Assembly: GCA_002384855.1 (NCBI GenBank)
Contig: DGBP01000012.1
Span: 1-28,869 of the forward strand
Direction of reading: 5' to 3'
Length of the DNA: 28,869 nucleotides
DNA from: Nocardioidaceae bacterium UBA4001
GTDB taxonomy: Bacteria > Actinomycetota > Actinomycetes > Propionibacteriales > Nocardioidaceae
Part shown: piece by piece, positions 15,069 to 22,279 of the stretch
Numbering within the stretch: position 1 is the first letter of the stretch
Layout: every line of letters begins with the position of its first letter
Notes under the pieces: generated by a model
What the model saw: the letters and a program-made list of their open reading frames with translations, nothing else
Told to the model about the DNA's origin: nothing
The model's database searches: none
Translations under genes and position numbers: made by a program

Positions 15069-15818
15069 TCAACGGACGCGGAAGCTGTCCGCACCGCTGC
15101 TCGCCGCGTAGTTCACATGCCCCAGGTAACGCACCTTGGCAGTGTAGAGGCCGGGGCGCAGGCTCGTGAGCGTGGCCACCGCGCGCCGGTCGGTCAGGCG
15201 CACGACCGCGGACCGCAGCACCTTGGCCTTGCCGCTCCGGGTGATCACGACCCGGGCCTTGCCCCCCAGCCCCTCCTGGAACGGCGCGCTCACCACGACG
15301 CCGACCTTCACGGGCTGCCGCACCCGGCGGTTCGGGGCGTTGACGTCGGTCGTGGTCCGGCGCTTGTAGACGGTGTAGAACTTCGCGTCCGCGTCGCTCG
15401 GCCTGAACTCGCACGAGTCGTCCGGCAGGTAGTTCGCGGTGACCATGTACGTGCGGTTGGCCCGCAGGTAGCGGCTCATCTGCAGGGTCGCCTGGCCGTC
15501 GGTCAGCTCGACGGTGTCGCCCGGGGTGACGGTGCCGGTCGTCTGGTCGTAGATCGTGAAGCGGACCGAACCCGTCGGCGTCGCGGAGCCGTCCGTGACC
15601 GTCGCGGTGGCCCGGTTGACGGCGCCGTACTGGCCGGCTGCCCTCGCGAGGGTCAGCGTGGTCGTGGTCGGCGCCTCCGCGGCGTAGCTGTCGCACGCGA
15701 CCGTGCGGATCTCCGGGGCGGTGGCGACGAGGGCCGGGGTCGCGACCAAGGAGGCGGCGAACACGCTGCCCGCGGCGACAGAGGTGGCGACTGACCTGAG
15801 CAGCATCTTCGTGAACAT
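15069..15818 (-). CDS. Exported protein with Ig-like domains
   Basis: 249 residues: an N-terminal Sec signal peptide (about residues 1-33, ending ...ATPALVATA), then an Ig-like domain of the Big_3_5 kind (PTTTTLTLARAAG, NRATATVT, GSVRFTIYD, RTYMVTANYLPDDSC) and a second beta domain (KVGVVVSAPF to VRYLGHVNYAASSG). It is paralogous to the proteins at 17025 and 17763, sharing the N-x-A-x-ATVT strand and one cysteine pair, but has no sortase signal or C-terminal membrane helix, so it should be released or held by other contacts. AGGGG ribosome site before the ATG. Its stop is 16 bases from the DUF4012 start. Confidence 0.85.
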   Translation of the reverse strand: MFTKMLLRSVATSVAAGSVFAASLVATPALVATAPEIRTVACDSYAAEAPTTTTLTLARAAGQYGAVNRATATVTDGSATPTGSVRFTIYDQTTGTVTPGDTVELTDGQATLQMSRYLRANRTYMVTANYLPDDSCEFRPSDADAKFYTVYKRRTTTDVNAPNRRVRQPVKVGVVVSAPFQEGLGGKARVVITRSGKAKVLRSAVVRLTDRRAVATLTSLRPGLYTAKVRYLGHVNYAASSGADSFRVR

Positions 15819-15917
15819 GCGGGATCCCCTCGAGCGCAGCGGTGCACAGACCTGGATGACCAGGCTCAGGTTCCGATCCCCCGAGAATCGCCACTGCGAA
15901 GCGTGACATTAGCAACC

Positions 15918-15939
15918 AAAAAGCGGTGTCGATACCGCT
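15918..15939 (-). terminator. Rho-independent terminator of the asparaginase gene
   Basis: On the minus strand AGCGGT-ATCGAC-ACCGCT followed by a run of five T, 70 bases past the asparaginase stop. A second small hairpin GCCC-GTTT-GGGC precedes it at 15942-15953. It isolates the Ig-like/DUF4012 unit from the gene upstream. Confidence 0.75.
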
Positions 15940-15959
15940 GAGCCCGTTTGGGCAGAGAA

Positions 15960-15977
15960 ATAGTCATTTCGGACTAT
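15960..15977. repeat. Inverted repeat in the asparaginase 3' region
   Basis: ATAGTC-ATTTCG-GACTAT, perfect 6-base arms, followed by CGAAAT that can pair with the spacer's ATTTCG. AT-rich for this genome. It lies before the terminator on the minus strand; role unknown. Confidence 0.4.
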
Positions 15978-16008
15978 GCCGATGGGACGAAATGTCCAGA
16001 CCGGACGC

Positions 16009-16968
16009 TCAGAACACCGCGCGGACCGAGCCGACCGGTCGGCCACCGCCCAGGAGAACCATCTGGCCGGTCTCCTCCACCGCGGCTGCGTCCACGCCCT
16101 CACCCGCAAGCACGCCGAGCCGTCGCAGCGCCTCAGCCATCACCACCGGCCGGGCCCGCGGCGCACCGTCGTCGGTCTTCGACGCGACCGCCCGCCCGTC
16201 GGGGAGGCCCACTGCGTACACCGACTCCGCGCCGGCCTTGGCGATCGCGCCCGGGACGGCGTGGAGCAGCTTGGCCTCGTCACGCCGCGAGCCCGAGACG
16301 TACTCCGGGTGCTGCCTGATCGCCTGCGCGATCCGGCGCTCGGGCCCCTCGGTCGCCAGGGACAGCCGGGAGAACGCGCGTGCCAGGCCGGTCAGCGACG
16401 TCGACAGCAGGGGCGCCCCGCAGCCGTCGACGGCAACCATCTCGACGACCTCGCCGGTGAGGTCCTCGAAGGTCTCCCTGATCGCGACCTGGAGCGGGTG
16501 GTCGGGCGAGAGGTACGACGCCGTCTCCCACCCGTTCACGACGCAGGTCGCCAGCACGGCGGCGTGCTTGCCGGAGCAGTTCATGTGGAGGGAGGTCCTC
16601 ACGCCACCCGAACGGACCACCTCGTCGCGGGCCACCTCGTCGAGCGGGTAGTCCGGCGGCGTCTGCAGCGCCGACTCGTCGAGGCCCGCCGCGGCCAGGA
16701 TCTTGCGGACCCCGTCGAGGTGGAACGCCTCTCCCGAGTGCGAGGCGCAGGCCAGGGCGAGCAGCTCGCCGTCGAGGTCGAGGCCGGCGCGGAGCATCCC
16801 CAGTGCCTGCACAGGCTTGTTGCAGGAGCGGGGGAAGACCTGGGACTCGGCGTCCCCGACCCTCCACGCCACGGACCCGTCCGCCTCGAGCGCGACCACG
16901 GACCCGTGATGACGGCCCTCCACGAACCCGGAGCGGACGACCTCGGCAACGACGACTGGCTTCGACAT
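16009..16968 (-). CDS. L-asparaginase II (Rhizobium etli AnsA / ReAV type)
   Basis: 319 residues, cytoplasmic. The family hydrolyses asparagine to aspartate and ammonia. The two Ser-Lys elements of this class are visible: RSCNKPVQAL with Ser48 and Lys51, and ACASHSGE near residues 73-80. The zinc-site residues correspond to Cys131 and Lys134 in NCSGKHA and Cys183 in DGCGAP. This class is unrelated in sequence to E. coli AnsB. The ATG at 16968 is preceded by TAGGGT at 7 bases, with no Shine-Dalgarno sequence. The gene interrupts a run of Ig-like surface genes and has its own terminator (15918-15939). Confidence 0.93.
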   Translation of the reverse strand: MSKPVVVAEVVRSGFVEGRHHGSVVALEADGSVAWRVGDAESQVFPRSCNKPVQALGMLRAGLDLDGELLALACASHSGEAFHLDGVRKILAAAGLDESALQTPPDYPLDEVARDEVVRSGGVRTSLHMNCSGKHAAVLATCVVNGWETASYLSPDHPLQVAIRETFEDLTGEVVEMVAVDGCGAPLLSTSLTGLARAFSRLSLATEGPERRIAQAIRQHPEYVSGSRRDEAKLLHAVPGAIAKAGAESVYAVGLPDGRAVASKTDDGAPRARPVVMAEALRRLGVLAGEGVDAAAVEETGQMVLLGGGRPVGSVRAVF

Positions 16969-16975
16969 GCCCGCG

Positions 16976-16981
16976 ACCCTA
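16976..16981 (-). promoter_or_regulatory. -10 box of a leaderless promoter (asparaginase)
   Basis: TAGGGT on the minus strand, 7 bases before the ATG at 16968. It gives the asparaginase gene its own transcript despite the short gap to the next gene. Confidence 0.5.
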
Positions 16982-17024
16982 ACCGGGCCGAGGCTCGTCG
17001 AAGCCAGTCGGTGGTGCCGGAGCG

Positions 17025-17609
17025 TCAGGCGCTGACGCGGCGGCGGTAGAGCGCCAGGCTGAACATGCCCGCCGCGACGAGGCCGATCCCGGCGAACATC
17101 GCGATCTGGGTGCTCGCGGACTGACCCACACCGGGAAGACCCGCGTTGTCACCGGCCGAGGCAGCAGCCACGTCGTCGCCCTCCGCGCCCGCGACGTCAC
17201 CGGACGCGACGGTCAGGTAGGCGACGTCCTGGCTCACGCGGCAACCCGCGGCACCGGTGCCGGCGTAGCGAGCGGTCACCCGGTAGGTCTTGCCTGCACG
17301 GAGGCCATCGGTCGGCATCTGCCACGAGGCCTCACCGTCGACCAGAGGCATGGTCGCGCTGCCACCGCCGGCGATCCGGAAGGTCACGGCGCCCTGGGCA
17401 TCCTGCCCGTCGCAGGTCACCGTCGCATCCGCGGTGTTGGACTCACCGGGCGCGATGGTGCTCTTCTCGAGCGTCAGCTGAGTGATCGACCTGCCCTCGG
17501 GGGCGTAGACGTCGTCCGCGTGCGCAGGAACGGCAACCGCGAAGGCCCCGAACAGTGAGATGACGGCGAACGCGCGGACGACGCGCCGGCCCGAGAAGTG
17601 CTGGAACAT
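17025..17609 (-). CDS. Small Ig-like cell-surface protein with sortase-like C-terminus
   Basis: 194 residues: signal peptide (RRVVRAFAVISLFGAFAVAV, cut near AHA-DD), one Ig-like domain (TQLTLEKSTIAPGESNTADATVT in parts: TQLTLEKS, NTADATVT; then GAVTFRIAGG, AGKTYRVTARYAG) with two cysteines, an Ala/Gly/Asp linker, then LPGVG, a hydrophobic helix and YRRRVSA. That tail is the order of a sortase signal, but with Val instead of Thr in LPXTG. The ATG at 17609 follows GGGGG; an in-frame GTG at 17633 is the alternative. Paralog of the proteins at 15069 and 17763. Probably a wall- or membrane-anchored surface protein of unknown role. Confidence 0.82.
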   Translation of the reverse strand: MFQHFSGRRVVRAFAVISLFGAFAVAVPAHADDVYAPEGRSITQLTLEKSTIAPGESNTADATVTCDGQDAQGAVTFRIAGGGSATMPLVDGEASWQMPTDGLRAGKTYRVTARYAGTGAAGCRVSQDVAYLTVASGDVAGAEGDDVAAASAGDNAGLPGVGQSASTQIAMFAGIGLVAAGMFSLALYRRRVSA

Positions 17610-17660
17610 TTGGTTGATCCCCCATGTAGACACCGGAAGTAAACGACGCTTCTTCCTTGG

Positions 17661-17677
17661 GACACGTTAACGGTGTC
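17661..17677. promoter_or_regulatory. Inverted repeat upstream of the Ig-like gene
   Basis: GACAC-GTTAACG-GTGTC, 52 bases upstream of the ATG at 17609. It overlaps a TTGACA (minus strand, 17674-17679), but no good -10 box at the right distance was seen. Possible operator. Confidence 0.3.
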
Positions 17678-17730
17678 AATGGGATGTCTCAACCCAGAAG
17701 GACTAGTCCATCAGGGCCATTTCGTCAATT

Positions 17731-17743
17731 CCCCGCTCCGGGG
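17731..17743 (-). terminator. Short hairpin after the LPSTG protein gene
   Basis: CCCCG-GAG-CGGGG on the minus strand followed by AATT, 19 bases past the stop at 17763. Weak terminator candidate. Confidence 0.35.
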
Positions 17744-17762
17744 TCCGGAACCACCCGGCCGG

Positions 17763-18377
17763 TCAGCCGCGCACCCTCCTGCGGGCCCTCACCAGGGCGA
17801 GCAGCCCGGCCGCGACCAGGGCAGCGCCCCCCAGAGCCAGCACGCCCGTGCCGGCCTCCGCGCCGGTGCTCGGCAACAGCCCGGAGCCGGGCGCGGCGAC
17901 CGTGGGTGCGGCGCGGTTCGAGGAGGTGCCGAGAAGCTCGTCGTCATCACCCTCGACGGTGACGAACGCGGAGTCGGCGCTCGGCAACAGGCAGCCCGTG
18001 ACGTCGGCGGCGGCGGTCACCTCGTACGTACCACCGGCGACCAGGTCTGTGGGCAGCGAGTACGACGCCTTGCCGGCCACCAGGGCGACCGTCGTCGAGG
18101 CGTGGCCGGCCACCGTGAAGGTGACCGTGCCCTCGACGGGCCCCTCGTCCGACGTCACGGTGGCGTGGGCGTTGTTGGCCCGCCCGGCCTTCACCACGGC
18201 GAGGTCCAGCGTCACCTCCGTCGTCGTCACGACGTCGGCCGGGTAGGCGCACTCGCCCTCACCGGCGGTGTCCGGCGTCGCGGAGGCCGTACTCACACCG
18301 CCGAGCTGCGCGACCACCAGCACCGCTCCTGCGACGGCGACGCGCACTGCACGGGATCGCTCGAGATGCCTGCTCAT
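17763..18377 (-). CDS. Small Ig-like LPXTG cell-wall-anchored protein
   Basis: 204 residues: signal peptide (about 1-34, AVRVAVAGAVLVVAQLGG then ASA), one Ig-like domain (TTTEVTLDLAVVKAG, NNAHATVT, GTVTFTVAG, GGTYEVTAAADVTGC) with a cysteine pair, a linker, and a canonical sortase signal: LPSTG, hydrophobic helix, RARRRVRG. It is expected to be linked to peptidoglycan by a class of sortase not encoded in this window. The ATG at 18377 has a GGGGG site 7 bases away; longer forms run into the rfbA region. Closest relatives in the window are the genes at 17025 and 15069. Confidence 0.87.
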   Translation of the reverse strand: MSRHLERSRAVRVAVAGAVLVVAQLGGVSTASATPDTAGEGECAYPADVVTTTEVTLDLAVVKAGRANNAHATVTSDEGPVEGTVTFTVAGHASTTVALVAGKASYSLPTDLVAGGTYEVTAAADVTGCLLPSADSAFVTVEGDDDELLGTSSNRAAPTVAAPGSGLLPSTGAEAGTGVLALGGAALVAAGLLALVRARRRVRG

Positions 18378-18457
18378 GTCGTGCCCCCACGGTCCAAGAA
18401 GGTCGGCTGAAGCCTTTCGTTCGACGGTAGGGAGGTCGACTTCCGGGCGCCTCCCCA

Positions 18458-18487
18458 AGACGGGGGGTGTCCGCGGAGACGGGGTGT
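18458..18487. repeat. Direct repeat between LPXTG gene and rfbA
   Basis: AGACGGGGGGTGT (18458-18470) and AGACGGGGTGT (18477-18487), 19 bases apart, about two helix turns. It lies in the divergent 145-base region that must hold promoters for both genes; candidate regulator site. Confidence 0.35.
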
Positions 18488-18522
18488 GCATCGTTGGAGG
18501 CAAGCCTGCCAAACTGTCGCGT

Positions 18523-19389
18523 ATGCGCGGAATCATCCTGGCCGGGGGCTCCGGCACCCGGCTGCACCCGATCACACAGGGGATCAGCAAGCAGCTCGTG
18601 CCGGTCTACGACAAGCCCATGATCTACTACCCGCTCTCCACGCTGATCCTGGCCGGGATCAGCGACATCCTGGTGATCACCACCCCGCACGACGCCGACC
18701 AGTTCCACCGGCTCCTCGGCGACGGCTCCCAGTTCGGGATCAACCTCACCTACGCCCAGCAGCCCGAGCCGAACGGCCTCGCCCAGGCCTTCGTGATCGG
18801 GGCCGACTTCATCGGCGACGACACCGCGGCCCTGGTGCTCGGCGACAACATCTTCTACGGCCCCGGGTTCGGCAGGAAGCTGGAGCGCTTCCGGAGCCTC
18901 GAGGGCGCGGCGATCTTCGCCTACCACGTCGCGAACCCCGAGGCGTACGGCGTCGTGGAGTTCGACCGCGACGGCACGGCCATCTCGCTCGAGGAGAAGC
19001 CCGCCGAGCCGCGCAGCAGCTACGCGGTGCCGGGGGTGTACTTCTACGACAACGACGTCGTCGAGATCGCCCGCGGCCTGACTCCGTCGGCGCGGGGGGA
19101 GTACGAGATCACCGATGTGAACCAGACCTACCTCGACCAGGGTCGGCTGCAGGTCGAGGTCCTCGAGCGCGGCACCGCGTGGCTCGACACCGGGACCTTC
19201 GACTCGCTGCTGGAGGCGAGCAACTTCGTGCGCACCGTCGAGCACCGGCAGGGGCTCAGCATCGGTGTCCCCGAGGAGGTCGCCTGGCGCAAGGGCTTCC
19301 TCAGCGACGAGGCGCTCGAGGCGCGCGGGCGGTCACTGCTGAAGTCCGGCTACGGCGAGTACCTCCTCCGCGTGCTGCGCGAGGGCTGA
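18523..19389 (+). CDS. rfbA: Glucose-1-phosphate thymidylyltransferase
   Basis: 288 residues; makes dTDP-glucose from glucose-1-phosphate and dTTP, first step to dTDP-L-rhamnose. The nucleotide-binding GGSGTRLHPIT lies at residues 8-18; further family motifs are KQLVPVYDKPMIYYPLS, LGDNIFYG, EEKP and FLSDEALEARG near the end. ATG at 18523 has no ribosome site at normal distance (a GGAGG lies 22 bases away); CAAACT 7 bases before it suggests a leaderless start. Convergent with rfbD, 10 bases apart. Rhamnose is needed for the arabinogalactan linker or other wall glycans in actinobacteria. Confidence 0.96.
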   Translation: MRGIILAGGSGTRLHPITQGISKQLVPVYDKPMIYYPLSTLILAGISDILVITTPHDADQFHRLLGDGSQFGINLTYAQQPEPNGLAQAFVIGADFIGDDTAALVLGDNIFYGPGFGRKLERFRSLEGAAIFAYHVANPEAYGVVEFDRDGTAISLEEKPAEPRSSYAVPGVYFYDNDVVEIARGLTPSARGEYEITDVNQTYLDQGRLQVEVLERGTAWLDTGTFDSLLEASNFVRTVEHRQGLSIGVPEEVAWRKGFLSDEALEARGRSLLKSGYGEYLLRVLREG

Positions 19390-19399
19390 CCCGGCCGGC

Positions 19400-20248
19400 T
19401 CAGGCCAGCACGCCGTCGGCGGCGGCGTCCCATCGGGCGCGCCAGTCGCCGATCGGCTCGACGCCGACCCGCTCGAGCGAGTCGTGCGACAGCACCGAGT
19501 ACGCCGGCCGCGGGGCGGGGCGCACGAACTCCGCACTCGTCGTGGGGGAGACGACGTCCGCACCCAGGCCGGCCGACGCGCAGACGCTGCGGGCGAAGTC
19601 GAACCACGACGCCTGTCCGGACGACACCGCGTGGTAGGCGCCGGCCGGGGCCTCCGCCCGCACGAGGCGCTCGACCAGGTCGGCGACGTCACGGGTCCAC
19701 GTCGGCTGGCCCACCTGGTCGTCGACGACGGAGACCGTCCCGCGCTCGCGGGCCACCCGGGCGATCGTCCTGGGGAAGCAGCTGCCGTGGGCGCCGTACA
19801 GCCAGGCGGTCCGCACGACGAGGTGGTCCTCGGGGTGCTCCGCGCGCACCGCCCACTCGCCGGCGGCCTTGGTGCGTCCGTAGGCGGAGCGGGGGCGGGG
19901 CAGGTGGTCGGCCGCGTACGGCTCGACGGCGTCCCCGTCGAAGACGTAGTCGGTGCTGATCTGCACGAGGCGGACGCCGTGCTCACGGGCGGCACGGGCC
20001 AGCACCGCCGCGCCGAGGGCGTTGACGTCGAAGGCCACCGCCTCGGAGCTCTCGGCGTCGTCGACCGCGGTGTGCGCCGCGCAGTTGAGCACGACGTCGT
20101 GCCCCGCCACCGCGTCGCGCACCGCCGCCTCGTCGGTGATGTCGAGGGTGTCCCGGTCGGTCGTGGTGACCTCGTGACCGCGGTCCCGGAGCAGCGTCGT
20201 GGCGTCGACACCGAGCATCCCGTTCGCTCCAGTGATGAGCCAGCGCAC
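19400..20248 (-). CDS. rfbD: dTDP-4-dehydrorhamnose reductase
   Basis: 282 residues; NADPH-dependent last step of dTDP-L-rhamnose synthesis. The N-terminal WLITGANGMLG is the Rossmann loop; CAAHTAVDDAES, VQISTDYVFDG, YGRTKAAGEWAV (Tyr-x3-Lys catalytic pair) and RTAWLYGAHG are diagnostic. The GTG at 20248 is preceded by AGGAGG. It is divergent from rfbC with 86 bases between. The 3' end faces rfbA. Confidence 0.95.
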   Translation of the reverse strand: MRWLITGANGMLGVDATTLLRDRGHEVTTTDRDTLDITDEAAVRDAVAGHDVVLNCAAHTAVDDAESSEAVAFDVNALGAAVLARAAREHGVRLVQISTDYVFDGDAVEPYAADHLPRPRSAYGRTKAAGEWAVRAEHPEDHLVVRTAWLYGAHGSCFPRTIARVARERGTVSVVDDQVGQPTWTRDVADLVERLVRAEAPAGAYHAVSSGQASWFDFARSVCASAGLGADVVSPTTSAEFVRPAPRPAYSVLSHDSLERVGVEPIGDWRARWDAAADGVLA

Positions 20249-20334
20249 GTGGGACCAACCTCCTACGAGGGTCAGGGGCCTGGGGGACGGAGCGCGTATA
20301 GCCTAGTCGCGACCTCGACCAGGTAAGGAACCCC

Positions 20335-20958
20335 ATGGACGTCAGCGCCCTGCCCATCGACGGTGCCTGGGTCTTCTCGCCGATCGTGCACGGCGACGAC
20401 CGCGGGAGCTTCTCGGAGTGGTTCCGGGCCGACGTGTTCGAGGAGACGGTCGGCCACCGGTTCTCCCTCGCCCAGGCCAACTCGTCGGTCTCCGCGGCGG
20501 GCACCCTCCGCGGCATCCACTTCGCCCAGCTGCCCCCGAGCCAGGCGAAGTACGTCACCTGCGCGGCCGGGGCCGTGCTCGACGTGGTCGTCGACATCCG
20601 CCCCGGGAGCCCGACGTACGGCCGGTGGGAGGCCGTGGAGCTCGACGCACGCGCGCGGCGTGTGGTCTACCTCAGCGAGGGGCTGGGGCACGCGTTCCTG
20701 TCGCTGGAGGACGGCTCGGTGGTGAACTACCTGTGCTCGGCGCCGTACGCCCCCGGCCGCGAGCACGGCATCAACCCCCACGACCCGGCGATCGGCATCG
20801 ACTGGCCGCGCGAGGACCGCGCAGGGCGTCCGATGGAGCATCTGCTCTCCCCCAAGGACCAGGCTGCCCCCGGGCTGGAGGAGGTCCGCGAGGCCGGCCT
20901 GCTGCCGACGTACGACGCCTGGCAGCAGTGGAGGGCCTCGCAGCGCGGCGACGCCTGA
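20335..20958 (+). CDS. rfbC: dTDP-4-dehydrorhamnose 3,5-epimerase
   Basis: 207 residues; epimerises dTDP-4-keto-6-deoxyglucose at C3 and C5. Visible cupin motifs: DDRGSFSEWFR, QANSSVSAAGTLRGIHFA with catalytic base His62, KYVTCAAGAVLDVVVDIR, YLSEGLGHAFLSLED, and the C-terminal GIDWP. The ATG has AAGGAA just upstream; TATAGC/TAGCCT at 20297-20304 may be its -10 box. The dehydratase gene rfbB that should act between RfbA and RfbC is not in this window. Confidence 0.95.
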   Translation: MDVSALPIDGAWVFSPIVHGDDRGSFSEWFRADVFEETVGHRFSLAQANSSVSAAGTLRGIHFAQLPPSQAKYVTCAAGAVLDVVVDIRPGSPTYGRWEAVELDARARRVVYLSEGLGHAFLSLEDGSVVNYLCSAPYAPGREHGINPHDPAIGIDWPREDRAGRPMEHLLSPKDQAAPGLEEVREAGLLPTYDAWQQWRASQRGDA

Positions 20959-21025
20959 GGAGGTCGACCGGCGCCACGGCCGAGCCTGTCGAGACCGTCG
21001 GTCTCGCTGATGCGAAGATTGGCCG

Positions 21026-22279
21026 GTGCCAGACACCACGACACTTCCCCAGCACGCCCCCTCCCCCCGCGAGCTCGACGACCTCGAGCTGCTCGGCCAC
21101 GGTGCGCTCGCGCCGCTGACCGGCTTCGAGGGACCTGACGGCCTGGTCACCCTGCACGTCCCGGCCGACGTCGCCGCCGCCGCGACCGCCGCGGGCGGCC
21201 TCGAGCTGGTCGACCCCGAGGGCGTGCCGCTGGCCACCGTCAACGTCGAGTCGGTCTACGACGTCGACGGCGGCTCGGGGGACGTGGTCGGCGTCGCGGG
21301 ACCGGTGGAGCCGATCACCCACAACGAGTTCGGCGCCTTCCGGCGGCTGTTCCTGTCCCCGACGCAGGTGCGCGAGGAGTACGGCGACCGCGCGGTGACC
21401 GTCCCGGTCGCCGGCCCCCTCACCGCCGGGGACCTCGACCACCTCCGGGCCCGGGCCGGCGACGCCCCCGTCGTCCTGCTCACCCTCGTGGGCACCGACA
21501 CCCCCGACCTCCCGGCCCCGGCGCTCATCCGGGCGACGCTCAGGGCGGCCGAGCACCTCGACGACGCGCACGTCGTGGCGGTCCCCCTGGCCTCCCGCGG
21601 CGACGCGGCGCTGGACCACGAGCTCGGCGCCCGTGTGGTCGAGGCCTACGCCCCGGCCGACGTGGTCGCGGTGACCGGCGAGGGCGACCTCCCCCTCGAC
21701 GTGCAGGAGATCGTCGACGCGGCGCTGCCCGGCCCGGACGAGCAGGGGCTGGTCCTCTTCTTCACGGGCCTGTCCGGCAGCGGCAAGTCGACCCTGGCCC
21801 GCGCGCTGCACGACGTGGTCCTCGAGCGGGGCGAGCGCACCGTGACCAGCCTCGACGGCGACGTGGTGCGCCGGAACCTGTCGAAGGGGCTGACCTTCTC
21901 CAAGGAGGACCGCGAGACCAACATCCGCCGGATCGGCTGGGTCGCCGCGGAGATCGCCCGGCACGGCGGGGTGGCGATCTGCTCGCCCATCGCGCCGTTC
22001 GACGCCACCCGCAGGCAGGTCCGCGCGATGGTCGAGGACGCGGGTGGGGCCTTCGTGCTGATCCACGTGGCGACCCCGCTCGAGGAGTGCGAGCGCCGTG
22101 ACCGCAAGGGGCTGTACGCGAAGGCACGCCGCGGGGAGATCCCCGAGTTCACCGGCATCTCGTCGCCCTACGAGGAGCCGCAGGACGCCGCCGTACGCGT
22201 CGACACCACCGGACGCACCATCGAGGACGCGCTCGAGGACGTGCTCGCCCACCTGCGCGGCGAGGGCTACCTCGCATGA
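21026..22279 (+). CDS. cysC: APS kinase with degenerate ATP-sulfurylase-like N-domain
   Basis: 417 residues. The C-terminal 175 form a complete APS kinase that makes PAPS: Walker A GLSGSGKST near 248-256, DGDVVRRNLSKGLTFSKEDR, ETNIRRIGWVAAEIARHGG, SPIAPFDATRRQVR, IPEFTGISSPYEEP. The first 240 residues resemble the PUA and catalytic domains of ATP sulfurylase (ALAPLTGF, VPLATVN, FRRLFLSPTQVREEYGDR), but the catalytic QxRNPxHxxH is absent; its place reads VAGPLTAGDLDHL. So only the kinase half should be active. GTG start at 21026. Its stop overlaps the ATG of the TauE gene. PAPS could feed sulfate assimilation or sulfation of surface glycans. Confidence 0.9.
   Translation: MPDTTTLPQHAPSPRELDDLELLGHGALAPLTGFEGPDGLVTLHVPADVAAAATAAGGLELVDPEGVPLATVNVESVYDVDGGSGDVVGVAGPVEPITHNEFGAFRRLFLSPTQVREEYGDRAVTVPVAGPLTAGDLDHLRARAGDAPVVLLTLVGTDTPDLPAPALIRATLRAAEHLDDAHVVAVPLASRGDAALDHELGARVVEAYAPADVVAVTGEGDLPLDVQEIVDAALPGPDEQGLVLFFTGLSGSGKSTLARALHDVVLERGERTVTSLDGDVVRRNLSKGLTFSKEDRETNIRRIGWVAAEIARHGGVAICSPIAPFDATRRQVRAMVEDAGGAFVLIHVATPLEECERRDRKGLYAKARRGEIPEFTGISSPYEEPQDAAVRVDTTGRTIEDALEDVLAHLRGEGYLA

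Noticed and set aside
13256..15169. 637-codon open frame on the plus strand
   Set aside because: It is antisense to the DUF4012 gene, which has a real domain, a membrane segment and coupling to the gene before it. The plus frame is Arg/Gly/Val/Asp-rich without motifs, as expected for the shadow frame of high-GC coding DNA.
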